Assembly: GCA_963971575.1 (NCBI GenBank)
Contig: OZ020625.1
Coordinates: 13,183,646 to 13,247,645, forward strand
From: Liopterus haemorrhoidalis
Lineage: Eukaryota > Arthropoda > Insecta > Coleoptera > Dytiscidae
Reading direction: 5' to 3'
DNA: 64,000 nt
Shown here: piece by piece, positions 36,501-51,123 of the stretch
Layout of the letters: every line of letters starts with the position of its first letter
Numbering within the stretch: position 1 is the stretch's first letter
Position numbers and translations under genes: made by a program
The notes under the pieces: generated by a model
Seen by the model: only the letters and a program-made list of their open reading frames with translations
Databases searched by the model: none
What the model was told of the DNA's origin: nothing

Positions 36501-39500
36501 GTCCAAAATATGGCCGTTAGGTAATTTTGGGGTGAGGATTAATAAAAAATATTTAAAAAAATCAAGAGGCCTTAGTTTTTGAGTTATAGTCAATTTTAGG
36601 TACTTTTTTCCGATTTACTCAAAAACAGTTGGCCAAAATCCAAAATGAATCTTATTTTTGTGATCTACGGCCCAAAGTGTATCAATTTTGAAAAAAATCC
36701 GAAATATTTTTTTTGTAAAAATTCGCGATTTTTTTTCAAAGGGGTACCCCTTACGATTTTTTCGATATTTTGACATTTTTAAGGGTTTTGTTTAATGTTA
36801 CATCCTTTTTGTATAAGTTTGGTTATTAAGGCCCCAATTTTTTCTAGACTAAAATGGACATGAGGAACTCAAAAATTTAAACCAGAGGTCTTTATCTTTT
36901 ACCGTTATTGAGATATAATTTTTTGAAAAATTACATTTTATTACAAAAATTTCAAAATTTTACAAAATTTTTTTTTGTTAAGATATGTTTTAAAATGTGC
37001 CTTTACCATATTTCAGACCTAAGAACTTCAAAAATTCCAACCTCAGGTCCTTTTCTTTTTTAGTTTTTGAAATACATAAACATTTTTTTTTTTACTTTTT
37101 TTTCTGAAAATAAAAAGTTTTCTTAAAACAGTCCAAAATATGGCCTTAAGGTAATTTTGGGGTGAAGATTAATAAAAAAATATTTTAAAAAATCAAGAGG
37201 CCTTAGTTTTTGAGTTATAGTTAATTTAAGGTACTTTTTTCCGCTTTACTCAAAAGCAGTTGGCCAAAATCCAAAATGAACCTTATTTTAGTGATCTACG
37301 GCCCAAATTGTATCAATTTTGAGAAAAATCCGAAATATTTTTTTGTAAAAATTCGCGTTTTTTTTTCAAAGGGGTACCCTTTACGATTTTTTCGATATTT
37401 TGACATTTTTAAGGGTTTTGTTTAATGATACATCCTTTTTGTATAAGTTTGGTTATTAAGGCCCCAATTTTTTCTAGACTAAAATGGACATGAGGAACTC
37501 AAAAATTTAAACCAGAGGTCCCTATCTTTTACCGTTATTGAGATATAATTTTTTGAAAAATTAAATTTTATTACAAAAATTTCAAAATTTAAAAAATTTT
37601 TTTTTTGTTTAGGATATGTTTTTAAATGTGCCTTTACCATATTTCAGACCTTAGAACTTCAAAAATTCCAACCGCAGGTCCTTTTCTTTTTTAGTTTTTG
37701 AAATACATAAACATATTTTTTTTATTACTTTTTTTTCTGAAAAAAAAAACTTCTTAAAACAGTCCAAAATATGGCCTTTAGGTAATTTTGGGGTGAAGAT
37801 TAATAAAAAAATATTTTAAAAAATCAAGAGGCCTTAGTTTTTGAGTTATAGTTAATTTAAGGTACTTTTTTCCGCTTTACTCAAAAGCAGTTGGCCAAAA
37901 TCCAAAAGGAACCTTATTTTTGTGATCTACGGCCCAAATTGTATCAATTTTGAGAAAAATCCGAAAAATTTTTTTGTAAAAATTCGCGATTTTTTTTCAA
38001 AGGGGTACCCTTTACGATTTTTTCGATATTTTGACATTTTTAAGGGTTTTGTTTAATGATACATCCTTTTTGTATAAGTTTGGTTATTAAGGCCCCAATT
38101 TTTTCTAGTCTAAAATGGACATGAGGAACTCAAAAAATTAAACCAGAGGTCCCTTTCTTTTACCATTATTGAGATATAATTTTTTGAAAAATTAAATTTT
38201 ATTACAAAAATTTCAAAATTTTACAAAAGTTTTTTTTGTTTAGGATATGTTTTAAAATGTGCCTTTACCATATTTCAGACCTTAGAACTTCAAAAATTCC
38301 AACCGCAGGTCCTTATCTTTTTTAGTTTTTGAAATACATATACATATTTTTTTTATTTTTTTTTTTCTGAAAAAAAAAGTTTTCTTAAAACAGTCCAAAA
38401 TATGGCCTTAAGGTAATTTTGGGGTGAGGATTAATAAAAAAATATTTAAAAAAATCAAGAGGCCTTAGTTTTTGAGTTATAGTCAATTTTAGGTACTTTT
38501 TTCCGATTTACTCAAAAACAGTTGGCCAAAATCCAAAATGAATCTTATTTTTGTGATCTACGGCCCAAAGTGTATCAATTTTGAAAAAAATCCGAAATAT
38601 TTTTTTTGTAAAAATTCGCGATTTTTTTTCAAAGGGGTACCCCTTACGATTTTTTCGATATTTTGCCATTTATAAGGGTTTTGTTTAATGATACATCCTT
38701 TTTGTATAAGTGTGGTTATTAAGGCCCCAATTTTTTCTAGACTAAAATGGACATAAGGAACTCAAAAATTTAAACCAAAGGTCCTTATCTTTTACCGTTA
38801 TTGAGATATAATTTTTTGAAAAATTAAATTTTATTACAAAAATTTCAAAATTTTACAAAATTTTTTTTTGTGTAGGATATGTTTTAAAATGTGCCTTTAC
38901 CATATTTCAGACCTTAGAATTTCAAAAATTCCAACCGCAGGTCCTTATCTTTTTTTATTTTTTGAAATACATATACATATTTTTTTTATTTTTTTTTTTT
39001 CTGAAATAAAAAAGTTTTCTTAAAACAGTCCAAAATATGGCCGTTAGGTAATTTTGGGGTGAGGATTAATAAAAAATATTTAAAAAAATCAAGAGGCCTT
39101 AGTTTTTGAGTTATAGTCAATTTTAGGTACTTTTTTCCGATTTACTCAAAAACAGTTGGTCAAAATCCAAAATCAACATTATTTTTGTGATCTACGGCCC
39201 AAATTGTATCAATTTTGAGAAAAATCCGAAATATTTTTTTTGTATAAATTCGCGATTTTTTTTCAAAGGGGTTTCCTCTTACTTTTCCTTTTACGATGTT
39301 TTCGATATTTTGCCATTTATAATGGTTTTGTTTAATGATACATCCTTTTTGTAGAAGTTTGGTATTAAGGCCCCAATTTTTTCTAGACTAAAATGGACAT
39401 GAAGAACTCAAAAATTTAAACCAGAGGTCCCTATCGTTTACCGTTATTTAGATATAATTTTTTGAAAAATTAAATTTTATTACAAAAATTTCAAAATTTA

Positions 39501-40373
39501 AAAAAAATTTTTTTTGTTTAGGATATGTTTTTAAATGTGCCTTTACCATATTTCAGACCTTAGAATTTTAAAAATTCCAACCGCAGGTCCTTATCTTTTT
39601 TAGTTTTTGAAATACATTTACATATTTTTTTGTATTTTTTTTTTTCTGAAAAAAAAAAGTTTTCTTAAAACAGGCCAAAATATGGCCGTTAGGTAATTTT
39701 GGGGTGAGGATTAATAAAAAAATATTAAAAAAAATCAAGAGGCCTTAGTTTTTGAGTTATAGTCAATTTTAGGTACTTTTTTCCGATTTACTCAAGAACA
39801 GTTGGCCAAAATCAAAAATGAACTTTATTTTTGTGTTCTACGGCCCAAACTGTATCAGTTTTGAGAAAAATCCGAAATATTTTTTTTGTAAAAATTCTCG
39901 ATTTTTTTTCAAAGGGGTACCCCTTACGATTTTTTCGATATTTTGCCATTTATAAGGGTTTTGTTTAATGATACATCCTTTTTGTATAAGTTTGGTTATT
40001 AAGGCCCCAATTTTTTCTAGACTAAAATGGACATGAGGAACTCAAAAATTTAAACCAGAGGTCCCTATCTTTTACCGTTATTGAGATATAATTTTTTTTT
40101 TAATTATGTTTTATTACAAAAATTGTAAAATTTTACAAATTTTTTTTTGTTTAGGATATGTTTAAAAATGTGCCTTTACCATATTTCAGACCTAAGAACT
40201 TCAAAAATTCCAACCGCAGGTCCTTGTCTTTTTTAGTTTTTGAAATATATATACATATTTTTTTTAATTTTTTTTTTCTGAAAAAAAAAAGTTTTCTTAA
40301 TACAGTCCAAAATATTGCCGTTAGGTAATTTTGGGGTAAGAATTAATAAAAAATTATTTAAAAAAATCAAGAG
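29626..40373. repeat. 17-monomer higher-order repeat, copy 1 (~10,748 bp)
   Basis: Landmarks here recur 10,748 bp later up to about 47.4 kb, and 10,750 bp later after that. Examples: 30677 and 41425, 32224 and 42972, 33501 and 44249, 36013 and 46761, then 37276 and 48026, 39172 and 49922. The last monomer of this copy has lost GCCTTAG at 40373/40374 (AAGAGTTTTTGAG where others read AAGAGGCCTTAGTTTTTGAG). Differences from copy 2 are very few in the stretches I compared. The exact left boundary is set by projecting the 40.37-kb junction back by 10,748 bp. Confidence 0.85.
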
Positions 40374-43300
40374 TTTTTGAGTTATAGTCAATTTTAGGTA
40401 CTTTTTTCCGATTTACTCAAAAACAGTTGGCCAAAATCCAAAATGAATCTTATTTTTGTGATCTACGGCCCAAAGTGTATCAATTTTGAAAAATATCCGA
40501 AATATTTTTTTTGTAAAAATTCGCGATTTTTTTTCAAAGGGGTACCCCTTACGATTTTTTCGATATTTTGACATTTTTAAGGGTTTTGTTTAATGTTACA
40601 TCCTTTTTGTATAAGTTTGGTTATTAAGGCCCCAATTTTTTCTAGACTAAAATGGACATTAGGAACTCAAAAATTTAAACCAGAGGTCCCTATCTTTTAC
40701 CGTTATTGAGATATAATTTTTTGAAAATTAAATTTTATTACAAAAATTTCAAAATTTTACAAAAATTTTTTTTGTTTAGGATATGTTTTAAAATGTACCT
40801 TTACCATATTTCAGACCTTAGAACTTCATAAATTCCAACCGCAGGTCCTTATCTTTTTTAGTTTTTGAAATACATATACATATTTTTTTTATTTTTTTTT
40901 TCTGAAAAAAAAAAGTTTTCTTAAAACAGTCCAAAATATGGCCGTTAGGTAATTTTGGGGTGAGGATTAATAAAAAATATTTAGAAAAATCAAGAGGCCT
41001 TAGTTTTTGAGTTATAGTCAATTTTAGGTACTTTTTTCCGATTTACTCAAAAACAGTTGGCCAAAATCCAAAATGAATCTTATTTTTGTGATCTACGGCC
41101 CAAAGTGTATCAATTTTGAAAAAAATCCGAAATATTTTTTTTGTAAAAATTCGCGATTTTTTTTCAAAGGGGTACCCCTTACGATTTTTTCGATATTTTG
41201 CCATTTATAATGGTTTTGTTTAATGATACATCCTTTTTGTATAAGTTTGGTTATTAAGGCCCCAATTTTTTCTAGACTAAAATGGACATGAGGAACTCAA
41301 AAATTTAAACCAGAGGTCTTTATTTTTTACCGTTATTGAGATATAATTTTTTGAAAAATTAAATTTTATTACAAAAATTTCAAAATTTTACAAAAATTTT
41401 TTTGTTTAGGATATGTTTTAAAATGTGCCTTTACCATATTTCAGACCTAAGAACTTCAAAAATTCCAACCTCAGGTCCTTTTCTTTTTTAGTTTTTGAAA
41501 TACATAAACATATTTTTTTTATTACTTTTTTTTCTGAAAAAAAAAAAGTTTTCTTAAAACAGTCCAAAATATGGCCTTTAGGTAATTTTGGGGTGAAGAT
41601 TAATAAAAAAATATTTTAAAAAATCAAGAGGCCTTAGTTTTTGAGTTATAGTTAATTTAAGGAACTTTTTTCCGCTTTACTCAAAAGCAGTTGGCCAAAA
41701 TCCAAAATGAACCTTATTTTTGTGATCTACGGCCCAAATTGTATCAATTTTGAGAAAAATCCGAAATATTTTTTTGTAAAAATTCGCGATTTTTTTTCAA
41801 AGGGGTACCCTTTACGATTTTTTCGATATTTTGACATTTTTAAGGGTTTTGTTTAATGATACATCCTTTTTGTATAAGTTTGGTTATTAAGGCCCCAATT
41901 TTTTCTAGACTAAAATGGACATGAGGAACTCAAAAATTTAAACCAGAGGTCCCTATCTTTTACCGTTATTGAGATATAATTTTTTGAAAAATTAAATTTT
42001 ATTACAAAAATTTCAAAATTTTACAAAAATTTTTTTTGTTTAGGATATGTTTTAAAATGTGCCTTTACCATATTTCAGACCTTAGAACTTCAAAAATTCC
42101 AACCGCAGGTCCTTATCTTTTTTAGTTTTTGAAATACATATACATATTTTTTTTATTTATTTTTTTTCTGAAAAAAAAAGTTTTCTTAAAACAGTCCAAA
42201 ATATGGCCTTAAGGTAATTTTGGGGTGAGGATTAATAAAAAAATATTTAAAAAAATCAAGAGGCCTTAGTTTTTGAGTTATAGTCAATTTTAGGTACTTT
42301 TTTCCGATTTACTCAAAAACAGTTGGCCAAAATCCAAAATGAATCTTATTTTTGTGATCTACGGCCCAAAGTGTATCAATTTTGAAAAAAATCCGAAATA
42401 TTTTTTTTGTAAAAATTCGCGATTTTTTTTCAAAGGGGTACCCCTTACGATTTTTTCGATATTTTGCCATTTATAAGGGTTTTGTTTAATGATACATCCT
42501 TTTTGTATAAGTGTGGTTATTAAGGCCCCAATTTTTTCTAGACTAAAATGGACATAAGGAACTCAAAAATTTAAACCAAAGGTCCTTATCTTTTACCGTT
42601 ATTGAGATATAATTTTTTGAAAAATTAAATTTTATTACAAAAATTTCAAAATTTTACAAAATTTTTTTTTGTGTAGGATATGTTTTAAAATGTGCCTTTA
42701 CCATATTTCAGACCTTAGAATTTCAAAAATTCCAACCGCAGGTCCTTATCTTTTTTTATTTTTTGAAATACATATACATATTTTTTTTATTTTTTTTTTT
42801 CTGAAATAAAAAAGTTTTCTTAAAACAGTCCAAAATATGGCCGTTAGGTAATTTTGGGGTGAGGATTAATAAAAAATATTTAAAAAAATCAAGAGGCCTT
42901 AGTTTTTGAGTTATAGTCAATTTTAGGTACTTTTTTCCGATTTACTCAAAAACAGTTGGTCAAAATCCAAAATGAACATTATTTTTGTGATCTACGGCCC
43001 AAATTGTATCAATTTTGAGAAAAATCCGAAATATTTTTTTTGTATAAATTCGCGATTTTTTTTCAAAGGGGTTTCCTCTTACGTTTCCTTTTACGATGTT
43101 TTCGATATTTTGCCATTTATAATGGTTTTGTTTAATGATACATCCTTTTTGTAGAAGTTTGGTATTAAGGCCCCAATTTTTTCTAGACTAAAATGGACAT
43201 GAAGAACTCAAAAATTTAAACCAGAGGTCCCTATCGTTTACCGTTATTGAGATATAATTTTTTGAAAAATTAAATTTTATTACAAAAATTTCAAAATTAA

Positions 43301-46300
43301 AAAAAAATTTTTTTTGTTTAGGATATGTGTTTAAATGTGCCTTTACCATATTTCAGACCTTAGAATTTTGAAAATTCCAACCGCAGGTCCTTATCTTTTT
43401 TAGTTTTTGAAATGCATTTACATATTTTTTTGTATTTTTTTTTTCTGAAAAAAAAAAGTTTTCTTAAAACAGGCCAAAATATGGCCGTTAGGTAATTTTG
43501 GGGTGAGGATTAATAAAAAAATATTTAAAAAAATCAAGAGGCCTTAGTTTTTGAGTTATAGTCAATTTTAGGTACTTTTTTCCGATTTACTCAAGAACAG
43601 TTGGCCAAAATCAAAAATGAACTTTATTTTTGTGTTCTACGGCCCAAACTGTATCAGTTTTGAGAAAAATCCGAAATATTTTTTTTGTAAAAATTCTCGA
43701 TTTTTTTTCAAAGGGGTACCCCTTACGATTTTTTCGATATTTTGCCATTTATAAGGGTTTTGTTTAATGATACATCCTTTTTGTATAAGTTTGGTTATTA
43801 AGGCCCCAATTTTTTCTTGACTAAAATGGACATGAGGAACTCAAAAATTTAAACCAGAGGTCCCTATCTTTTACCGTTATTGAGATATAATTTTTTTTTA
43901 AATTATGTTTTATTACAAAAATTGTAAAATTTTACAAATTTTTTTTTGTTTAGGATATGTTTAAAAATGTGCCTTTACCATATTTCAGACCTAAGAACTT
44001 CAAAAATTCCAACCGCAGGTCCTTGTCTTTTTTAGTTTTTGAAATATATATACATATTTTGTTTATTTTTTTTTTCTGAAAAAAAAAAAGTTTTCTTAAT
44101 ACAGTCCAAAATATTGCCGTTAGGTAATTTTGGGGTAAGAATTAATAAAAAATTATTTAAAAAAATCAAGAGGCCTTAGTTTTTGAGTTATAGTCAATTT
44201 TAGGTACTTTTTTCCGATTTACTCAAAAACAGTTGGCCAAAATCCAAAATGAACCTTATTTTTGTGATCTACGGCCCAAACTGTATCAAATTTGAGAAAA
44301 ATCCGAAATATTTTTTTTGTAAAAATTCGCGATTTTTTTTTCAAAGGGGTACCCCTTACGATTTTTTCGATATTTTGCCATTTATAATGGTTTTGTTTAA
44401 TGATAGATCCTTTTTGTATAAGTTTGGTTATTAAGGCCCCAATTTTTTCTAGACTAAAATGGACATGAGGAACTCAAAAATTTAAACCAGAGGTCCCTAT
44501 CTTTTACCGTTATTGAGATATAATTTTTTGAAAAATTAAATTTTATTACAAAAATTTCAAAATTTTACAAAAATTTTTTTTGTTTAGGATATGTTTTAAA
44601 ATGTACCTTTACCATATTTCAGACCTAAGAACTTCAAATATTCCAACCGCAGGTCCTTATCTTTTTTAGTTTTTGAAATACATATACATATTTTTTTTAT
44701 TTTTTTTTTCTGAAAAGTTTTCTTAAAACAGTCCAAAATATGGCCGTTAGGTAATTTTGGGGTGAGGATTAATAAAAAATATTTAAAAAAATCAAGAGGC
44801 CTTAGTTTTTGAGTTATAGTCAATTTTAGGTACTTTTTTCCGGTTTACTCAAAAACAGTTGGCCAAAATCCAAAATGAATCTTATTTTTGTGATCTACGG
44901 CCCAAAGTGTATCAATTTTGAAAAAATCCGAAATATTTTTTTTGTAAAAATTCGCGATTTTTTTTCAAAGGGGTACCCCTTACGATTTTTTCGATATTTT
45001 TACATTTTTAAGGGTTTTGTTTAATGTTACATCCTTTTTGAATAAGTTTGGTTATTAAGGCCCCAATTTTTTCTAGACTAAAATGGACATGAGGAACTCA
45101 AAAATTTAAACCAGAGGTCTTTATCTTTTACCGTTATTGAGATATAATTTTTTGAAAAATTAAATTTTATTACAAAAATTTCAAAATTTTACAAAATTTT
45201 TTTTTGTTTAGGATATGTTTTAAAATGTGCCTTTACCATATTTCAGACCTAAGAACTTCAAAAATTCCAACCTCAGGTCCTTTTCTTTTTTAGTTTTTGA
45301 AATACATAAACATTTTTTTTTATTACATTTTTTTCTGAAAAAAAAAAAGTTTTCTTAAAACAGTCCAAAATATGGCCTTTAGGTAATTTTGGGGTGAAGA
45401 TTAATAAAAAAATATTTTAAAAAATCAAGAGGCCTTAGTTTTTGAGTTATAGTTAATTTAAGGTACTTTTTTCCGCTTTACTCAAAAGCAGTTGGCCAAA
45501 ATCCAAAATGAACCTTATTTTAGTGATCTACGGCCCAAATTGTATCAATTTTGAGAAAAATCCGAAATATTTTTTTGTAAAAATTCGCGTTTTTTTTCAA
45601 AGGGGTACCCTTTACGATTTTTGCGATATTTTGACATTTTTAAGGGTTTTGTTTAATGATACATCCTTTTTGTATAAGTTTGGTTATTAAGGCCCCAATT
45701 TTTTCTAGACTAAAATGGACATGAGGAACTCAAAAATTTAAACCAGAGGTCCCTATCTTTTACCGTTATTGAGATATAATTTTTTGAAAAATTAAATTTT
45801 ATTACAAAAATTTCAAAATTTTACAAAATTTTTTTTTGTTTAGGATATGTTTTTAAATGTGCCTTTACCATATTTCAGACCTAAGAACTTCAAAAATTCC
45901 AACCGCAGGTCCTTGTCTTTTTTAGTTTTTGAAATATATATACATATTTTTTTTTCTGAAAAAAAAAAGTTTTCTTAATACAGTCCAAAATATTGCCGTT
46001 AGGTAATTTTGGGGTGAGAATTAATAAAAAAATATTTAAAAAAATCAAGAGGCCTTAGTTTTTGAGTTATAGTCAATTTTAGGTACTTTTTTCCGATTTA
46101 CTCAAAAACAGTTGGCCAAAATCCAAAATGAACCTTATTTTTGTGATCTACGGCCCAAACTGTATCAAATTTGAGAAAAATCCGAAATATTTTTTTTGTA
46201 AAAATTCGCGATTTTTTTTTTCAAAGGGGTACCCCTTACGATTTTTTCGATATTTTGCCATTTATAATGGTTTTGTTTAATGATACATCCTTTTTGTATA

Positions 46301-49300
46301 AGTTTGGTTATTAAGGCCCCAATTTTTTCTAGACTAAAATGGACATGAGGAACTCAAAAATTTAAACCAGAGGTCCCTATCTTTTACCGTTATTGAGATA
46401 TAATTTTTTGAAAAATTAAATATTATTACAAAAATTTCAAAATTTTACAAAAATTTTTTTTGTTTAGGATATGTTTTAAAATGTACCTTTACCATATTTC
46501 AGACCTTAGAACTTCAAAAATTCCAACCGCAGGTCCTTATCTTTTTTAGTTTTTGAAATACATATACATATTTTTTTTATTTTTTTTTTCTGAAAAAAAA
46601 AAGTTTTCTTAAAACAGTCCAAAATATGGCCGTTAGGTAATTTTGGGGTGAGGATTAATAAAAAATATTTAAAAAAATCAAGAGGCCTTAGTTTTTGAGT
46701 TATAGTCAATTTTAGGTACTTTTTTCCGATTTACTCAAAAACAGTTGGCCAAAATCCAAAATGAACCTTATTTTTGTGATCCACGGCCCAAACTGTATCA
46801 AATTTGAGAAAAATCCGAAATATTTTTTTTGTAAAAATTCGCGATTTTTTTTTCAAAGGGGTACCCCTTACGATTTTTTCGATATTTTGCCATTTATAAT
46901 GGTTTTGTTTAATGATACATCCTTTTTGTATAAGTTTGGTTATTAAGGCCCCAATTTTTTCTAGACTAAAATGGACATGAGGAACTCAAAAATTTAAACC
47001 AGAGGTCCCTATCTTTTACCGTTATTGAGATATAATTTTTTGAAAATTAAATTTTATTACAAAAATTTCAAAATTTTACAAAAATTTTTTTTGTTTAGGA
47101 TATGTTTTAAAATGTACCTTTACCATATTTCAGACCTTAGAACTTCATAAATTCCAACCGCAGGTCCTTATCTTTTTTAGTTTTTGAAATACATATACAT
47201 ATTTTTTTTATTTTTTTTTTTCTGAAAAAAAAAAGTTTTCTTAAAACAGTCCAAAATATGGCCGTTAGGTAATTTTGGGGTGAGGATTAATAAAAAATAT
47301 TTAAAAAAATCAAGAGGCCTTAGTTTTTGAGTTATAGTCAATTTTAGGTACTTTTTTCCGATTTACTCAAAAACAGTTGGCCAAAATCCAAAATGAACCT
47401 TATTTTTGTGATCTACGGCCCAAACTGTATCAAATTTGAGAAAAATCCGAAATATTTTTTTTGTAAAAATTCGCGATTTTTTTTTTCAAAGGGGTACCCC
47501 TTACGATTTTTTCGATATTTTGACATTTTTAAGGGTTTTGTTTAATGTTACATCCTTTTTGTATAAGTTTGGTTATTAAGGCCCCAATTTTTTCTAGACT
47601 AAAATGGACATGAGGAACTCAAAAATTTAAACCAGAGGTCTTTATCTTTTACCGTTATTGAGATATAATTTTTTGAAAAATTACATTTTATTACAAAAAT
47701 TTCAAAATTTTACAAAATTTTTTTTTGTTAAGATATGTTTTAAAATGTGCCTTTACCATATTTCAGACCTAAGAACTTCAAAAATTCCAACCTCAGGTCC
47801 TTTTCTTTTTTAGTTTTTGAAATACATAAACATTTTTTTTTTTACTTTTTTTTCTGAAAATAAAAAGTTTTCTTAAAACAGTCCAAAATATGGCCTTAAG
47901 GTAATTTTGGGGTGAAGATTAATAAAAAAATATTTTAAAAAATCAAGAGGCCTTAGTTTTTGAGTTATAGTTAATTTAAGGTACTTTTTTCCGCTTTACT
48001 CAAAAGCAGTTGGCCAAAATCCAAAATGAACCTTATTTTAGTGATCTACGGCCCAAATTGTATCAATTTTGAGAAAAATCCGAAATATTTTTTTGTAAAA
48101 ATTCGCGTTTTTTTTTCAAAGGGGTACCCTTTACGATTTTTTCGATATTTTGACATTTTTAAGGGTTTTGTTTAATGATACATCCTTTTTGTATAAGTTT
48201 GGTTATTAAGGCCCCAATTTTTTCTAGACTAAAATGGACATGAGGAACTCAAAAATTTAAACCAGAGGTCCCTATCTTTTACCGTTATTGAGATATAATT
48301 TTTTGAAAAATTAAATTTTATTACAAAAATTTCAAAATTTAAAAAATTTTTTTTTTGTTTAGGATATGTTTTTAAATGTGCCTTTACCATATTTCAGACC
48401 TTAGAACTTCAAAAATTCCAACCGCAGGTCCTTTTCTTTTTTAGTTTTTGAAATACATAAACATATTTTTTTTATTACTTTTTTTTCTGAAAAAAAAAAC
48501 TTCTTAAAACAGTCCAAAATATGGCCTTTAGGTAATTTTGGGGTGAAGATTAATAAAAAAATATTTTAAAAAATCAAGAGGCCTTAGTTTTTGAGTTATA
48601 GTTAATTTAAGGTACTTTTTTCCGCTTTACTCAAAAGCAGTTGGCCAAAATCCAAAAGGAACCTTATTTTTGTGATCTACGGCCCAAATTGTATCAATTT
48701 TGAGAAAAATCCGAAAAATTTTTTTGTAAAAATTCGCGATTTTTTTTCAAAGGGGTACCCTTTACGATTTTTTCGATATTTTGACATTTTTAAGGGTTTT
48801 GTTTAATGATACATCCTTTTTGTATAAGTTTGGTTATTAAGGCCCCAATTTTTTCTAGTCTAAAATGGACATGAGGAACTCAAAAAATTAAACCAGAGGT
48901 CCCTTTCTTTTACCATTATTGAGATATAATTTTTTGAAAAATTAAATTTTATTACAAAAATTTCAAAATTTTACAAAAGTTTTTTTTGTTTAGGATATGT
49001 TTTAAAATGTGCCTTTACCATATTTCAGACCTTAGAACTTCAAAAATTCCAACCGCAGGTCCTTATCTTTTTTAGTTTTTGAAATACATATACATATTTT
49101 TTTTATTTTTTTTTTTCTGAAAAAAAAAGTTTTCTTAAAACAGTCCAAAATATGGCCTTAAGGTAATTTTGGGGTGAGGATTAATAAAAAAATATTTAAA
49201 AAAATCAAGAGGCCTTAGTTTTTGAGTTATAGTCAATTTTAGGTACTTTTTTCCGATTTACTCAAAAACAGTTGGCCAAAATCCAAAATGAATCTTATTT

Positions 49301-51123
49301 TTGTGATCTACGGCCCAAAGTGTATCAATTTTGAAAAAAATCCGAAATATTTTTTTTGTAAAAATTCGCGATTTTTTTTCAAAGGGGTACCCCTTACGAT
49401 TTTTTCGATATTTTGCCATTTATAAGGGTTTTGTTTAATGATACATCCTTTTTGTATAAGTGTGGTTATTAAGGCCCCAATTTTTTCTAGACTAAAATGG
49501 ACATAAGGAACTCAAAAATTTAAACCAAAGGTCCTTATCTTTTACCGTTATTGAGATATAATTTTTTGAAAAATTAAATTTTATTACAAAAATTTCAAAA
49601 TTTTACAAAATTTTTTTTTGTGTAGGATATGTTTTAAAATGTGCCTTTACCATATTTCAGACCTTAGAATTTCAAAAATTCCAACCGCAGGTCCTTATCT
49701 TTTTTTATTTTTTGAAATACATATACATATTTTTTTTATTTTTTTTTTTTCTGAAATAAAAAAGTTTTCTTAAAACAGTCCAAAATATGGCCGTTAGGTA
49801 ATTTTGGGGTGAGGATTAATAAAAAATATTTAAAAAAATCAAGAGGCCTTAGTTTTTGAGTTATAGTCAATTTTAGGTACTTTTTTCCGATTTACTCAAA
49901 AACAGTTGGTCAAAATCCAAAATCAACATTATTTTTGTGATCTACGGCCCAAATTGTATCAATTTTGAGAAAAATCCGAAATATTTTTTTTGTATAAATT
50001 CGCGATTTTTTTTCAAAGGGGTTTCCTCTTACTTTTCCTTTTACGATGTTTTCGATATTTTGCCATTTATAATGGTTTTGTTTAATGATACATCCTTTTT
50101 GTAGAAGTTTGGTATTAAGGCCCCAATTTTTTCTAGACTAAAATGGACATGAAGAACTCAAAAATTTAAACCAGAGGTCCCTATCGTTTACCGTTATTTA
50201 GATATAATTTTTTGAAAAATTAAATTTTATTACAAAAATTTCAAAATTTAAAAAAAATTTTTTTTGTTTAGGATATGTTTTTAAATGTGCCTTTACCATA
50301 TTTCAGACCTTAGAATTTTAAAAATTCCAACCGCAGGTCCTTATCTTTTTTAGTTTTTGAAATACATTTACATATTTTTTTGTATTTTTTTTTTTCTGAA
50401 AAAAAAAAGTTTTCTTAAAACAGGCCAAAATATGGCCGTTAGGTAATTTTGGGGTGAGGATTAATAAAAAAATATTAAAAAAAATCAAGAGGCCTTAGTT
50501 TTTGAGTTATAGTCAATTTTAGGTACTTTTTTCCGATTTACTCAAGAACAGTTGGCCAAAATCAAAAATGAACTTTATTTTTGTGTTCTACGGCCCAAAC
50601 TGTATCAGTTTTGAGAAAAATCCGAAATATTTTTTTTGTAAAAATTCTCGATTTTTTTTCAAAGGGGTACCCCTTACGATTTTTTCGATATTTTGCCATT
50701 TATAAGGGTTTTGTTTAATGATACATCCTTTTTGTATAAGTTTGGTTATTAAGGCCCCAATTTTTTCTAGACTAAAATGGACATGAGGAACTCAAAAATT
50801 TAAACCAGAGGTCCCTATCTTTTACCGTTATTGAGATATATTTTTTTTTTTAATTATGTTTTATTACAAAAATTGTAAAATTTTACAAATTTTTTTTTGT
50901 TTAGGATATGTTTAAAAATGTGCCTTTACCATATTTCAGACCTAAGAACTTCAAAAATTCCAACCGCAGGTCCTTGTCTTTTTTAGTTTTTGAAATATAT
51001 ATACATATTTTTTTTAATTTTTTTTTTCTGAAAAAAAAAAGTTTTCTTAATACAGTCCAAAATATTGCCGTTAGGTAATTTTGGGGTAAGAATTAATAAA
51101 AAATTATTTAAAAAAATCAAGAG
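40374..51123. repeat. 17-monomer higher-order repeat, copy 2 (~10,750 bp)
   Basis: Second tandem copy. It ends with the same 7-bp deletion (51121-51124) as copy 1. After that the array continues with monomer types like those at 33501/44249 and does not begin a third copy. Two clear differences from copy 1 were noted: a patch at about 47396-47490 that carries another monomer type, and a single A-to-T change near 50841. Confidence 0.85.
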
